From positions 548,765-612,764 of the forward strand of contig NZ_LIPF01000001.1 in the NCBI RefSeq assembly GCF_001905385.1: DNA of 64,000 bases, given 5' to 3'. This stretch comes from Streptomyces sp. CB02414 (lineage in GTDB: Bacteria > Actinomycetota > Actinomycetes > Streptomycetales > Streptomycetaceae). Shown here piece by piece: positions 39,348 to 47,394 of this stretch (its first letter is position 1; every line of letters starts with the position of its first letter). The notes beneath the pieces were generated by a model that searched no databases, had not been told where the DNA came from, and worked only from the letters and a program-made list of their open reading frames with translations. A program made the position numbers and the translations under genes.

Positions 39348-40142
39348 GTGACGAGTGGATCAGGTGATTCACGCCACGGCGCACCCCGGCGTCGGGCGGA
39401 GGACGGGGAGAAGGTGACCAAGGTGGACAACCCGGAAGTGGCCGGGTCCGCATCCGCGCACCGCTCCCCCGCCCCGCCCCTCACCGAGCGGCAGCGGGCA
39501 CGCCGCCGCCGCATCCTGCACGCGACCGCCCGGCTCGCCTGCCGGGGCGGCTTCGAGGCGGTGCAGATGCGCGAGGTCGCGGAGTCCTCGCAGGTCGCCC
39601 TCGGCACGCTGTACCGCTACTTCCCCTCCAAGGTCCATCTGCTGGTCGCGACCATGCAGGACCAGTTGGAGCAGTTGCACGCCGCGCTGCGCAGGAACCC
39701 GCCGGCCGGCGAGGCGGCCGCCGACCGGGTCGCGCGGACCCTGATGCGGGCCTTCGAGGCCCTGCAGCGCGAACCACGGCTGGCCGAGGCGATGGCCCGC
39801 GCCCTGACCTTCGCCGACCGCAGCGTCTCCGCCGAGGTCGACCGGGTCTCCCGCCGGACCACGGCGATCATCCTGGACGCCGTGGGCGGCCTGGAGAACC
39901 CCACGGCCCAGCAGCTGTCGGCGGTCCGCGTCATCGAGCACACCTGGCACTCGACCCTGATCGCCTGGCTCTCCGGGCGCGCGTCGATCGCGCAGGTGGG
40001 GGTGGACATCGAGACGGTGTGCCGGCTGATCGAGGTGACGGGGGCCGGGAAGCCCGATGCGGCGGGACCCGGGGAGCCCCATGCGGCGCGAGCGGGGAAG
40101 CGTGAGCGGGCACACGGGTCCGGGCCGGTTGCCTCCGGGTAA
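39348..40142 (+). CDS. KstR-like TetR-family repressor
   Basis: 264 residues. After a 45-residue disordered head the helix-turn-helix reads RRRRILHATARLACRGGFEAVQMREVAESSQVALGTLYRYFPSKVHLLVA, very close to mycobacterial KstR. The KstR-like ligand domain follows (RTLMRAFEALQREPRLAEAMARALTFADRSVSAEVDRV). KstR senses a steroid CoA thioester in mycobacteria. The ATG-less start is GTG at 39348 with GGGAAG before it. A perfect KstR box lies 48 bp upstream, so it likely controls itself and the divergent glycosyltransferase operon. Confidence 0.9.
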   Translation: MTSGSGDSRHGAPRRRAEDGEKVTKVDNPEVAGSASAHRSPAPPLTERQRARRRRILHATARLACRGGFEAVQMREVAESSQVALGTLYRYFPSKVHLLVATMQDQLEQLHAALRRNPPAGEAAADRVARTLMRAFEALQREPRLAEAMARALTFADRSVSAEVDRVSRRTTAIILDAVGGLENPTAQQLSAVRVIEHTWHSTLIAWLSGRASIAQVGVDIETVCRLIEVTGAGKPDAAGPGEPHAARAGKRERAHGSGPVASG

Positions 40143-40154
40143 AGTGGCCGCGTC

Positions 40155-40265
40155 GTCATCACACCCGTACGGGGGGAAGCCGGTGCAATTCCGGCGCTGA
40201 CCCGCAACCGTGAGCCGCCCGTCCCGGGTGGTGAGCCGGACTGCCCCGCGCGGACGTGACCGGCT
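40155..40265 (+). promoter_or_regulatory. Cobalamin (B12) riboswitch
   Basis: The conserved B12 box and core are present: GGGGAAGCCGGTGCAATTCC and GGCGCTGACCCGCAACCGTG, then GAGCCGGACTGCCCC. It folds the leader of the operon starting at 40377 and should reduce expression when adenosylcobalamin is plentiful. The remaining leader to 40376 contains GC-rich hairpins but no frame. Confidence 0.92.
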
Positions 40266-40376
40266 CACGTGCCCGGCACCCGCCGGCGCACGGGCACCGT
40301 CGAGGCATACGGGGCCGAGCCGCCCGGGGGTGCCCCGTGCTGTCCGGTCCCGCACAGGGAAAGGCACCCGCCGCTC

Positions 40377-41636
40377 ATGAACGTCCGCCGTCGCAGCAGC
40401 GCCGCGGCTCTGGCCGCTATAGCCGTGATCGGCGCCGCCACCGCGCCCGCGGTCGCCGCCGACCCGTCGCCGTCCAAGCCGACCGGTACATCGGGCAAGT
40501 CCGGGCTGTACGGGTCCGCCGACCCCCAGTTCGACGGTGTCTGGCGCCAGTCCCTCGCACTGCTCGCCCAGGACACGGCGGGCGTCGTCCCGTCCTCGCA
40601 GGCCGTGAAGTGGCTCACGGACCAGCAGTGTGACAACGGCGCCTTCGCCCCCTTCCGCCCCGACCCGGCCAAGGCCTGCGACGCCAAGACCACGGTCGAC
40701 ACCAACAGCACGGCCGCCGCCGTCCAGGCGCTGTGGGCCGTCGGCGGGCACGGCGACGCCGTCAAGGACGCCCTCGACTGGCTGAAGTCGGTCCAGAACA
40801 AGGACGGCGGCTGGGGCTACACCCCCGGCAGCCCCAGCGAGGCCAACTCCACCTCCGTCGTCATCGGCGCCCTGACCGCCACGGAGACCGACCCGGAGAC
40901 CGTGGAGAAGGGCGGCAAGTCCCCGTACGACGCCCTGCTGGCCGCCGCCCTGCCCTGCGCGGAGGACGGCGGCGCCTTCGGCTACCCGGACCAGGACGGC
41001 AAGCTGGTCGCCAACGCGGACGCGACCGCGGCCGGCGTCCTCGGCGTGCTCGGCACGGGCCTGGTCACCGAGGCCGGTGAGAAGACCGCCGACGCCGGCT
41101 GCACGACCGCGGACGAGCCCACCCGCGAGCAGGCCGCCGCGAACGGCGCCGCCTACCTCGCCGACGCCCTCGCGAAGGACGGCCACCTCACGTCGGCCCT
41201 CGGCGGCTCCGCCGAGCAGCCCGACTACGGCAACACCGCCGACGCGGTCGTCGCGCTCGCCGCGCAGGGCGGCGCGGACAAGGCGGCGAAGCCGCTGGCC
41301 TGGCTGGAGAAGAACGCCGCGAAGTGGGCGAAGGAGAGCGGCCCGGCCGCCTACGCCCAGCTGATCCTCGCCGCCCACGCCACGGGCACCGACCCGCGCG
41401 CCTTCGGCGGCACGGACCTGGTGGCGGCACTGAACACCACGGGCCCGGCCCCGCAGGGGATGGCCGCCAAGGACACGGCGACCGCGAGCAACGACGACGA
41501 CGCGAAGGACGAGAAGGAGGACGGGAAGAAGGACGACTCCGGCTTCGGTGTCTGGTGGTTCGTCGGCGTCTGCCTGGTCTTCGGCATCGGCATCGGCTTC
41601 CTCCTCAGCGGCCGCAACAAGAAGCAGCAGCCGTGA
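40377..41636 (+). CDS. Secreted, membrane-anchored alpha-toroid protein under B12 control
   Basis: 419 residues: signal peptide (about 1-28, ending AVA), an alpha6/alpha6 toroid of prenyltransferase/squalene-oxidase repeats (SSQAVKWLTDQQCDNGAF, ALDWLKSVQNKDGGWGYTP, TAAGVLGVLGTGLV), an acidic linker (about 370-390) and one C-terminal helix with a basic end (GRNKKQQP). Six scattered cysteines suggest disulfides. The fold is that of vertebrate intrinsic factor and transcobalamin. With a B12 riboswitch in front and an ECF transporter behind, it is a candidate surface cobamide-capture protein. Confidence 0.85.
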   Translation: MNVRRRSSAAALAAIAVIGAATAPAVAADPSPSKPTGTSGKSGLYGSADPQFDGVWRQSLALLAQDTAGVVPSSQAVKWLTDQQCDNGAFAPFRPDPAKACDAKTTVDTNSTAAAVQALWAVGGHGDAVKDALDWLKSVQNKDGGWGYTPGSPSEANSTSVVIGALTATETDPETVEKGGKSPYDALLAAALPCAEDGGAFGYPDQDGKLVANADATAAGVLGVLGTGLVTEAGEKTADAGCTTADEPTREQAAANGAAYLADALAKDGHLTSALGGSAEQPDYGNTADAVVALAAQGGADKAAKPLAWLEKNAAKWAKESGPAAYAQLILAAHATGTDPRAFGGTDLVAALNTTGPAPQGMAAKDTATASNDDDAKDEKEDGKKDDSGFGVWWFVGVCLVFGIGIGFLLSGRNKKQQP

Positions 41637-42289
41637 CCCGCCGCGCCGTACTCCTCTTCCTGGCCGCGTTCCTGCTGATCGGGACCGCGGGCCAGGCACA
41701 GGCCGCCGGTTACCGCTACTGGTCCTTCTGGGACCGCGACGGCGACAAGTGGGTCTACGCCACCCAGGGCCCGTCGCTCTCCCGCCCCTCCGACGGCGAC
41801 GTCCAGGGCTTCCGCTTCGCGGTGAGCGCGAACTCGGGCGACGCGGCCCAGCCCCGCGGCACGGCGGACTTCGCGTCGATCTGCGCGAAGACACCGGCCG
41901 AGGACGGCACCAAGCGCGTCGCGCTGGTCCTGGACTTCGGCACCGCGTCCGACGCCCCGTCCGGCGAGACCCCGCCGGCCGCCCGGACGGCCTGCGCCCA
42001 GGTCTCCCCCGACGCGACGACGGCCGACGCCCTGGCCGCCGTGGCGGACCCGCTCCGCTACAGCAACAGCGCCCTGCTGTGCGCGATCGCGGGCTACCCG
42101 AAGTCGGGCTGCGGGGAGCAGGTGGCGGAGCAGGACCCGACGAGCACCCCGAAGCAGCAGCCCGCCGCGGACGCCGGCGACGAGGAGGACGGCCCGTCGG
42201 TCGGCCTCTACGCGGGCATCGCCGTCGTGGCGGCCCTGGCCGGAGCGGCGACCTGGCAGGCGAGGCGGCGCAGGAATGCGACGGACTGA
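41633..42289 (+). CDS. SCO2322-family secreted, membrane-anchored protein
   Basis: 218 residues: signal peptide (about 1-24, ending AQA), an extracytoplasmic domain starting AAGYRYWSFWDRDGDKWVYATQGP with four cysteines, a Glu/Pro linker and a C-terminal helix (VGLYAGIAVVAALAGAATW). I recognise the sequence as the SCO2322 family, of unknown function. The GTG overlaps the toroid gene as GTGA, so the two surface proteins are made together, presumably as partners in substrate capture. Confidence 0.88.
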   Translation: MTRRAVLLFLAAFLLIGTAGQAQAAGYRYWSFWDRDGDKWVYATQGPSLSRPSDGDVQGFRFAVSANSGDAAQPRGTADFASICAKTPAEDGTKRVALVLDFGTASDAPSGETPPAARTACAQVSPDATTADALAAVADPLRYSNSALLCAIAGYPKSGCGEQVAEQDPTSTPKQQPAADAGDEEDGPSVGLYAGIAVVAALAGAATWQARRRRNATD

Positions 42290-43442
42290 CCCTGCGAACT
42301 GTCGTGCCGCCGGAGCGGCGGGGAGGGCGGTCCCGGGCGGAGCCCTCCACCCCGGCGCCTGGTGGCTCTGGGCGCTTGCCCTCGGCACCGCCGCCACCCG
42401 CACCACCAACCCGCTCCTCCTCGCCCTCCTCATCGCCGTCTCCGCCTACGTGGTCGTCACCCGCCGCCCGCACGCCCCCTGGTCCCGCTCCTACGGCGCC
42501 TTCGTCAAACTCGCCCTCGCCGTCCTCCTCATCCGCCTCCTCTTCACCACGATCCTGGGCTCCCCCATCCCCGGCACCCACACCCTCCTCACCCTCCCCG
42601 AAGTCCCCCTTCCCGACTGGGCGCAGGGCATCCGCCTCGGCGGACGGGTCACCGCCGAGGGCCTCACCTTCGCCCTGTACGACGCGATGAAGCTGGCCAC
42701 CCTCCTCATCTGCGTCGGCGCCGCGAACGCCCTCGCCAACCCCTCCCGCCTCCTCAAGTCCCTCCCCGGCGCCCTGTACGAGATGGGTGTCGCGGTCGTC
42801 GTCGCCCTCACCTTCGCCCCGAACCTCATCGCCGACGTCCAGCGCCTGCGCGCCGCCCGCCGCCTGCGCGGCCGCCCCGACCGCGGCGTACGGGGCCTGC
42901 TCCAGGTCGGGCTGCCAGTGCTGGAGGGCGCCCTGGAGCGCTCCGTCGCCCTCGCCGCCGCGATGGACGCCCGCGGCTACGGCCGTACCGCCCAGGTCCC
43001 GCCCGCCGTACGCCGTACCACCGCCGCGCTCACCCTCGCGGGCCTGCTCGGCGTCTGCGCGGGGACGTACGGGCTGCTGACCGCGGCGGGCGGCACATAC
43101 GGCGTCCCGGTGCTGCTCATCGGTGTCGCGGCCGCCCTGGCCGGGCTGTGGCTCGGCGGCCGCAGGACGGTGCGCACCCGCTACCGCCCGGACCGCTGGG
43201 ACACCCGCGCCTGGCTGGTCACCGCCTCCGGCGCGGTTGTCGCGGCGCTGATGTTCCTCGCCGCCGCCCGCGACCCGGCGGCACTGCACCCGGGCGTGGT
43301 CCCGCTGGAGGCTCCGGCCCTCCCCCTGTGGCCGGCGGCGGCCGTACTGATCGGCCTGCTCCCGGCGTTCGTCACTCCCGCCCCCGACCACCCCACACCC
43401 GCACCCGCACCCGCACCCGCACCCGCCAAGGAGCCGTCGTGA
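42276..43442 (+). CDS. ecfT: ECF transporter transmembrane subunit (EcfT)
   Basis: 388 residues, about eight helices. The EcfT coupling-helix signatures are both visible: AARRLRG (about residue 195) and MDARGYG (about residue 230), the Ala-Arg-Gly motifs that contact the ATPases. It forms the scaffold linking the ATPases to the S component. It overlaps the previous gene by 14 bp. The C-terminus carries a Pro/Ala repeat (PAPAPAPAPA), a slippery CACCCG tract. Confidence 0.9.
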   Translation: MRRTDPANCRAAGAAGRAVPGGALHPGAWWLWALALGTAATRTTNPLLLALLIAVSAYVVVTRRPHAPWSRSYGAFVKLALAVLLIRLLFTTILGSPIPGTHTLLTLPEVPLPDWAQGIRLGGRVTAEGLTFALYDAMKLATLLICVGAANALANPSRLLKSLPGALYEMGVAVVVALTFAPNLIADVQRLRAARRLRGRPDRGVRGLLQVGLPVLEGALERSVALAAAMDARGYGRTAQVPPAVRRTTAALTLAGLLGVCAGTYGLLTAAGGTYGVPVLLIGVAAALAGLWLGGRRTVRTRYRPDRWDTRAWLVTASGAVVAALMFLAAARDPAALHPGVVPLEAPALPLWPAAAVLIGLLPAFVTPAPDHPTPAPAPAPAPAKEPS

Positions 43443-45130
43443 TCCGCTTCGAGGACGTATCGGTCACGTACGACGGTGCGGCCGAACCCACCGTCCGGGG
43501 CATCGACTTCGAGGTCCCCGAGGGCGAACTCGTGCTGCTCGCCGGTCCGTCCGGCGTCGGCAAGTCCACCGTCCTCGGCGCGGTCAGCGGCCTCGTGCCG
43601 CACTTCACCGGCGGCACGCTGAGCGGCCGGGTCACGGTCGCCGGCCGCGACACCCGCGCCCACAAGCCACGCGAACTGGCCGACGTCGTCGGCACCGTCG
43701 GCCAGGACCCGCTGTCCCACTTCGTGACGGACACCGTCGAGGACGAACTCGCCTACGGCATGGAGTCCCTGGGCCTGCCCCCGGACGTGATGCGCCGCCG
43801 CGTCGAGGAGACCCTCGACCTGCTGGGCCTCTCCGACCTCCGTGCCCGCCCCATCGCCACGCTCTCCGGCGGCCAGCAGCAGCGGGTCGCCATCGGCTCG
43901 GTCCTCACCCCGCACCCAGACGTGCTGGTCCTGGACGAGCCGACCTCCGCCCTCGACCCGGCCGCCGCGGAAGAGGTCCTGGCGGTCCTCCAGCGCCTGG
44001 TCCACGACCTCGGGACGACGGTCCTGATGGCCGAACACCGCCTGGAACGGGTCATCCAGTACGCCGACCAGGTCGTCCTGCTCCCGGCCCCCGGCGCGCC
44101 GCCGCTCCTCGGCCCCCCGGCCGAGGTGATGGCCGTCTCCCCGGTGTACCCGCCGGTCGTGGACCTGGGCAGGCTGGCGGGCTGGTCGCCGCTGCCGCTG
44201 ACGATCCGGGACGCCCGCCGCCGTGCGGCCCCGCTGCGGGACCGGCTCGCCGACCGGGAGATACCGGACCACACACCACCGGCAGCCTCGCTGCCGGCAC
44301 CCCCCGCGCTCCGTCCCCCCGCCGCCCGCCGGTGGCGACGCGGAAAGCGGGTGGAAACGGCCGCCACCTCCACCACCCCCTACGCCGCCGAGGTCCGCTC
44401 TCTCGCCGTCCGCCGCGACCGCATCCGGGCCCTGCGCGGCGTCGACCTCACCGTCTCCCCCGGCGAGACGGTCGCCCTCATGGGCCGCAACGGCGCCGGG
44501 AAGTCCACCCTCCTCTCCGCGCTCGTCGGCCTGGTCGAACCGTCCGCCGGTTCGGTCCGCGCCGGTGACGCGGTACCGCACCGCACGGCCCCCCGCGACC
44601 TCGTACGCCGCGTCGGCCTGGTCCCGCAGGAGCCACGCGACCTGCTGTACGCCGACACGGTCGCCGCCGAGTGCGCGGCCGCCGACCGGGACGCGGAGGC
44701 AGCCCCCGGCACCTGCCGCGCCCTGCTCACCGGACTGCTCCCCGGCGTCGCCGACGACACCCACCCCCGCGACCTCTCCGAGGGCCAGCGCCTCACCCTC
44801 GCCCTCTCCGTCGTCCTGACCGCCCGCCCGCCCCTTCTCCTCCTGGACGAACCGACCCGCGGCCTGGACTACGCGGCGAAGGCCCGGCTGGCCGGCATCC
44901 TGCGCTCCCTTGCCGCCGAGGGGCACGCGATCGTGCTGGCCACGCACGACGTGGAACTGGCGGCCGAGCTGGCCCACCGGGTGGTGCTGCTCGCGGAGGG
45001 CGAGGTGATCGCCGACGGTCCGGCGGCGGACGTGGTGGTGGCCTCGCCGTCCTTCGCGCCGCAGGTCGCCAAGGTGCTGGCGCCGCGCAAGTGGCTCACG
45101 GTCGCGCAGGTCCGGGAGGCGCTGGCATGA
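43439..45130 (+). CDS. ECF transporter fused ATPase (EcfA-EcfA')
   Basis: 563 residues with two complete ABC domains in one chain. Domain 1: GPSGVGKST, LSGGQQQRV, VLVLDEPTSALDP, AEHRLERV. Domain 2: GRNGAGKST, LSEGQRLTLALS (variant signature), LLLLDEPTRGLD, ATHDVELAAELAH. A disordered Pro-rich linker (about 255-300) joins them. It energises the ECF module. GTGA overlap with EcfT and ATGA overlap with the next gene. Confidence 0.93.
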   Translation: MIRFEDVSVTYDGAAEPTVRGIDFEVPEGELVLLAGPSGVGKSTVLGAVSGLVPHFTGGTLSGRVTVAGRDTRAHKPRELADVVGTVGQDPLSHFVTDTVEDELAYGMESLGLPPDVMRRRVEETLDLLGLSDLRARPIATLSGGQQQRVAIGSVLTPHPDVLVLDEPTSALDPAAAEEVLAVLQRLVHDLGTTVLMAEHRLERVIQYADQVVLLPAPGAPPLLGPPAEVMAVSPVYPPVVDLGRLAGWSPLPLTIRDARRRAAPLRDRLADREIPDHTPPAASLPAPPALRPPAARRWRRGKRVETAATSTTPYAAEVRSLAVRRDRIRALRGVDLTVSPGETVALMGRNGAGKSTLLSALVGLVEPSAGSVRAGDAVPHRTAPRDLVRRVGLVPQEPRDLLYADTVAAECAAADRDAEAAPGTCRALLTGLLPGVADDTHPRDLSEGQRLTLALSVVLTARPPLLLLDEPTRGLDYAAKARLAGILRSLAAEGHAIVLATHDVELAAELAHRVVLLAEGEVIADGPAADVVVASPSFAPQVAKVLAPRKWLTVAQVREALA

Positions 45131-45978
45131 CCGGCGGCCCCCCTGCCCAGCGCCAGGCCCGAGCCGTCCGCCTCGGCCCCCGCTCGGTCGCCGCCCTCTT
45201 GCTGGTCAGCGCGGTCGGGGTGGTGGGCTTCGGCTGGCCCTTCCTGGCCCCGCCGGACGCCTCGCTGAACGCGCACGCGCAGGACGCGCCGTGGCTGTTC
45301 GCGGGCCTGCTGGTGCTGCTGGTGGCCGTGGTGGCGGCGACGATCTCGGAGTCGGGCCTCGGTCCCAAGGCGGTGGCGATGCTCGGCGTCCTGGCGGCGG
45401 CGGGCGCGGCGCTGCGCCCGATCGGCGCGGGGACGGCCGGCCTGGAGCCGATGTTCTTCCTCATGGTCCTCAGCGGCCGGGTCCTGGGCCCCGGCTTCGG
45501 CTTCGTCCTGGGCTCGGTCACGATGTTCGCGTCCGCGCTGCTCACGGGCGGAGTGGGGCCGTGGATGCCGTTCCAGATGCTGTCGATGGGCTGGTTCACG
45601 ATGGGCGCGGGCCTGCTGCCGGGCCCCGACCGGCTGCGCGGCCGCGCGGAACTGCTCATGCTGGCCGCGTACGGCTTCCTGGCCGCGTTCGCGTACGGCA
45701 CGGTCATGAATCTCGCGGGCTGGACCTTCATGAACACGCTCGCCTCGAACATCGCCTTCGATCCGGACGCGTCGATCCCCGACAATCTGGCCCGCTTCGT
45801 CGCCTACTGCCTGGCCACGTCCCTCGGCTGGGACGGGGGCCGCGCCGCCATGACGGTCGTACTGACCCTCACGCTCGGCACCCCCCTCCTCAAGGCGCTG
45901 CGCCGGGCGACCCGCCGGGCTGCCTTCGAGGCGCCGGTCACGTTCGAGAAGGCCGACGAGGTGAGCCGCCCCACGTGA
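45127..45978 (+). CDS. ECF transporter substrate-binding S component
   Basis: 283 residues, six or seven helices: GPRSVAALLLVSAVGVVGF, then SESGLGPKAVAMLGVLAAAGAALRPIG, FFLMVLSGRVLGPGFGFVLGSVTMFASALLTGGVGPWMPFQM and GYGFLAAFAYG-like segments. The pattern G(F/P)GFxxGxxxxFxSxxLxGGxGPW is typical of ECF S components. The riboswitch makes cobalamin or another cobamide precursor the best substrate guess. Last gene of the five-gene overlapping operon. Confidence 0.88.
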   Translation: MTGGPPAQRQARAVRLGPRSVAALLLVSAVGVVGFGWPFLAPPDASLNAHAQDAPWLFAGLLVLLVAVVAATISESGLGPKAVAMLGVLAAAGAALRPIGAGTAGLEPMFFLMVLSGRVLGPGFGFVLGSVTMFASALLTGGVGPWMPFQMLSMGWFTMGAGLLPGPDRLRGRAELLMLAAYGFLAAFAYGTVMNLAGWTFMNTLASNIAFDPDASIPDNLARFVAYCLATSLGWDGGRAAMTVVLTLTLGTPLLKALRRATRRAAFEAPVTFEKADEVSRPT

Positions 45979-46174
45979 CGTGGTTCACCTACGAGGCGGC
46001 TTCGTAGCCGACGGCCGTGCGGCGAGCGGGCCGAGCGGCCCGACATGCCGCACCCTCCACCCCCGCCTACGACCGCGCTTAGCAAAAGGGACGATTGCGG
46101 ACGACTGTCCCGCCTGCTTCTCTGAACCGGTCGCCAGGCAGCGACACTCCCCGTCCGCGACGAAAGGCCCTTCG

Positions 46175-46588
46175 TTGACCGCCGCCTCCCTCCTCCGCAC
46201 CGTCGCCACCCCGAAGAAGGCCCTCGCGGGCGCCGCCCTGGCCGCGGCCACCTGCGGCTCGCTGATCGCCGCCGCGCCCGCGCAGGCCGCGACGCCGGCC
46301 TCCGCGGCGCAGGCGACCGCGAAGAAGATGATCGGCGACTCGGCCGAGTACCAGTGCTTCTCGAAGATCGTCGACCACGAGAGCGACTGGAACGTCAACG
46401 CCACCAACTCCTCCAGCGGCGCCTACGGCCTGGTCCAGGCCCTGCCGGGCTCGAAGATGGCCTCGGCCGGTTCCGACTGGAAGACCAACGCGGCCACCCA
46501 GATCGAGTGGGGCCTGGACTACATGAAGGACCGCTACGGCAGCGCCTGCGACGCGTGGAGCTTCTGGCAGTCCAACGGCTGGTACTGA
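46175..46588 (+). CDS. Secreted lysozyme-like (SLT-type) protein
   Basis: 137 residues: a long signal peptide (about 1-40, ending AQAATPA) and a compact transglycosylase-like domain, CFSKIVDHESDWNVNATNSSSGAYGLVQALPG, where E in DHESDW is the catalytic acid and SGAYGLVQ is the family's sugar-binding loop. It ends with paired Cys and WY. It probably cuts peptidoglycan glycan strands. TTG start at 46175, seven bases after AAAGG. Confidence 0.85.
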   Translation: MTAASLLRTVATPKKALAGAALAAATCGSLIAAAPAQAATPASAAQATAKKMIGDSAEYQCFSKIVDHESDWNVNATNSSSGAYGLVQALPGSKMASAGSDWKTNAATQIEWGLDYMKDRYGSACDAWSFWQSNGWY

Positions 46589-46625
46589 CCCGGCCGACAC
46601 GACCGGCACCCCGCTCCCCCGTACC

Positions 46626-46663
46626 GAAGACGGCGACCCCTGATCCCCGGGGTCGCCGTCTTC
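46626..46663. terminator. Bidirectional 15-bp hairpin terminator
   Basis: GAAGACGGCGACCCC (46626-46640) pairs perfectly with 46649-46663 around 8 nt, between the convergent lysozyme-like and toxin genes. Confidence 0.85.
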
Positions 46664-46691
46664 GTGTGTCCGGTCGGCGGTGTTCCCGGCG

Positions 46692-47078
46692 TCAGCGGTT
46701 CAGGTCCAGCACGGGCAGGCCTCGCCCCTCGTACGCCTTCGGAGCCACCGTGGCGATCAGCGCGTCCGCACCCCACTCGGGCAGGTGACGAGCCGCATGG
46801 ATGGCCGCCCCGATCCCCACGGGCACACCGTCGCGGCTCAGCTGTGCAACCGCGAGCACTGCGGGATAGTCGAGATCAACGGTGTGCACCACGTCCAGTT
46901 GTCCGACGTGCTCGGCAATGCCGAGAAGCTCGCTCTCCGCCTCCAGAACGGACAGGGTCGGCACCCACAGACGGGTCTCCGTCTCGAAGTAGGCCCGGTG
47001 GATCAGAGCGGATACCTGCCGATTACCCGACAGCGCCACCAGCGTGGGCGTGTCGAGGACCAAATGGTGCAGGATCAC
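46692..47078 (-). CDS. PIN-domain toxin (VapC-like)
   Basis: 128 residues. VLDTPTLVALSGN gives the first acidic residue, ESELLG the second, and DALIATVAPKAYEGRGLPVLDL is the C-terminal PIN strand-helix. PIN toxins are Mg2+-dependent RNases. GTG start at 47078 overlaps the antitoxin stop (GTGA), the usual toxin-antitoxin coupling. The acidic quartet is less complete than in canonical VapC. Confidence 0.85.
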   Translation of the reverse strand: MILHHLVLDTPTLVALSGNRQVSALIHRAYFETETRLWVPTLSVLEAESELLGIAEHVGQLDVVHTVDLDYPAVLAVAQLSRDGVPVGIGAAIHAARHLPEWGADALIATVAPKAYEGRGLPVLDLNR

Positions 47079-47338
47079 GCGGCCTCACCCTGCTGCCGGG
47101 CGAACGCCTCTCGCAGCCTGCGTCCCATCACCACACTCTCCTCGTCACCCACCTCGACTCCGAAGTTGTCGGCGAGATAGGCGCGCGCCCGCTCCGCCCG
47201 CTCCCGACGCTCCTCCTCCGTCAGCGTCGACTCGGCGAACTCCTGCACCAGGGACCGGATCGACGTCCCCCGCGCCTCTGCGATCACTGCCAGCCGGTCC
47301 CGCACCTCGGCCGGCACCCGGATCATCGCATCACTCAT
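47075..47338 (-). CDS. Ribbon-helix-helix antitoxin (VapB-like)
   Basis: 87 residues. MIRVPAEVRDRLAVIAEARGTSIRSLVQEF is a ribbon-helix-helix DNA-binding domain; the charged rest should neutralise the toxin. The start ATG is six bases from TATACT, so the mRNA is leaderless, and a perfect palindrome overlies the promoter: the antitoxin, with toxin, represses its own operon. Confidence 0.87.
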   Translation of the reverse strand: MSDAMIRVPAEVRDRLAVIAEARGTSIRSLVQEFAESTLTEEERRERAERARAYLADNFGVEVGDEESVVMGRRLREAFARQQGEAA

Positions 47339-47344
47339 GCCCGC

Positions 47345-47363
47345 AGTATACGTCCGCGTATAC
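47345..47363. promoter_or_regulatory. Toxin-antitoxin promoter with palindromic operator
   Basis: GTATACG-TCCG-CGTATAC (47346-47363) is a perfect 7-bp inverted repeat. Its left arm contains the minus-strand -10 TATACT (47345-47350) of the antitoxin gene. Confidence 0.75.
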
Positions 47364-47394
47364 GCCTGTACTCCTCATACCCTGCGGTGGTGGC

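Noticed and set aside
36049..41636. Toroid proteins as terpene or hopanoid cyclases
   Set aside because: Both have QW-like repeats but neither shows the DXDD catalytic motif, and one is secreted and riboswitch-controlled, so cyclase activity is unlikely.
39369..43391. 1340-codon minus-strand frame across the ECF region
   Set aside because: Shadow of the plus-strand operon and the riboswitch; low-complexity Gly/Arg composition and no domains.
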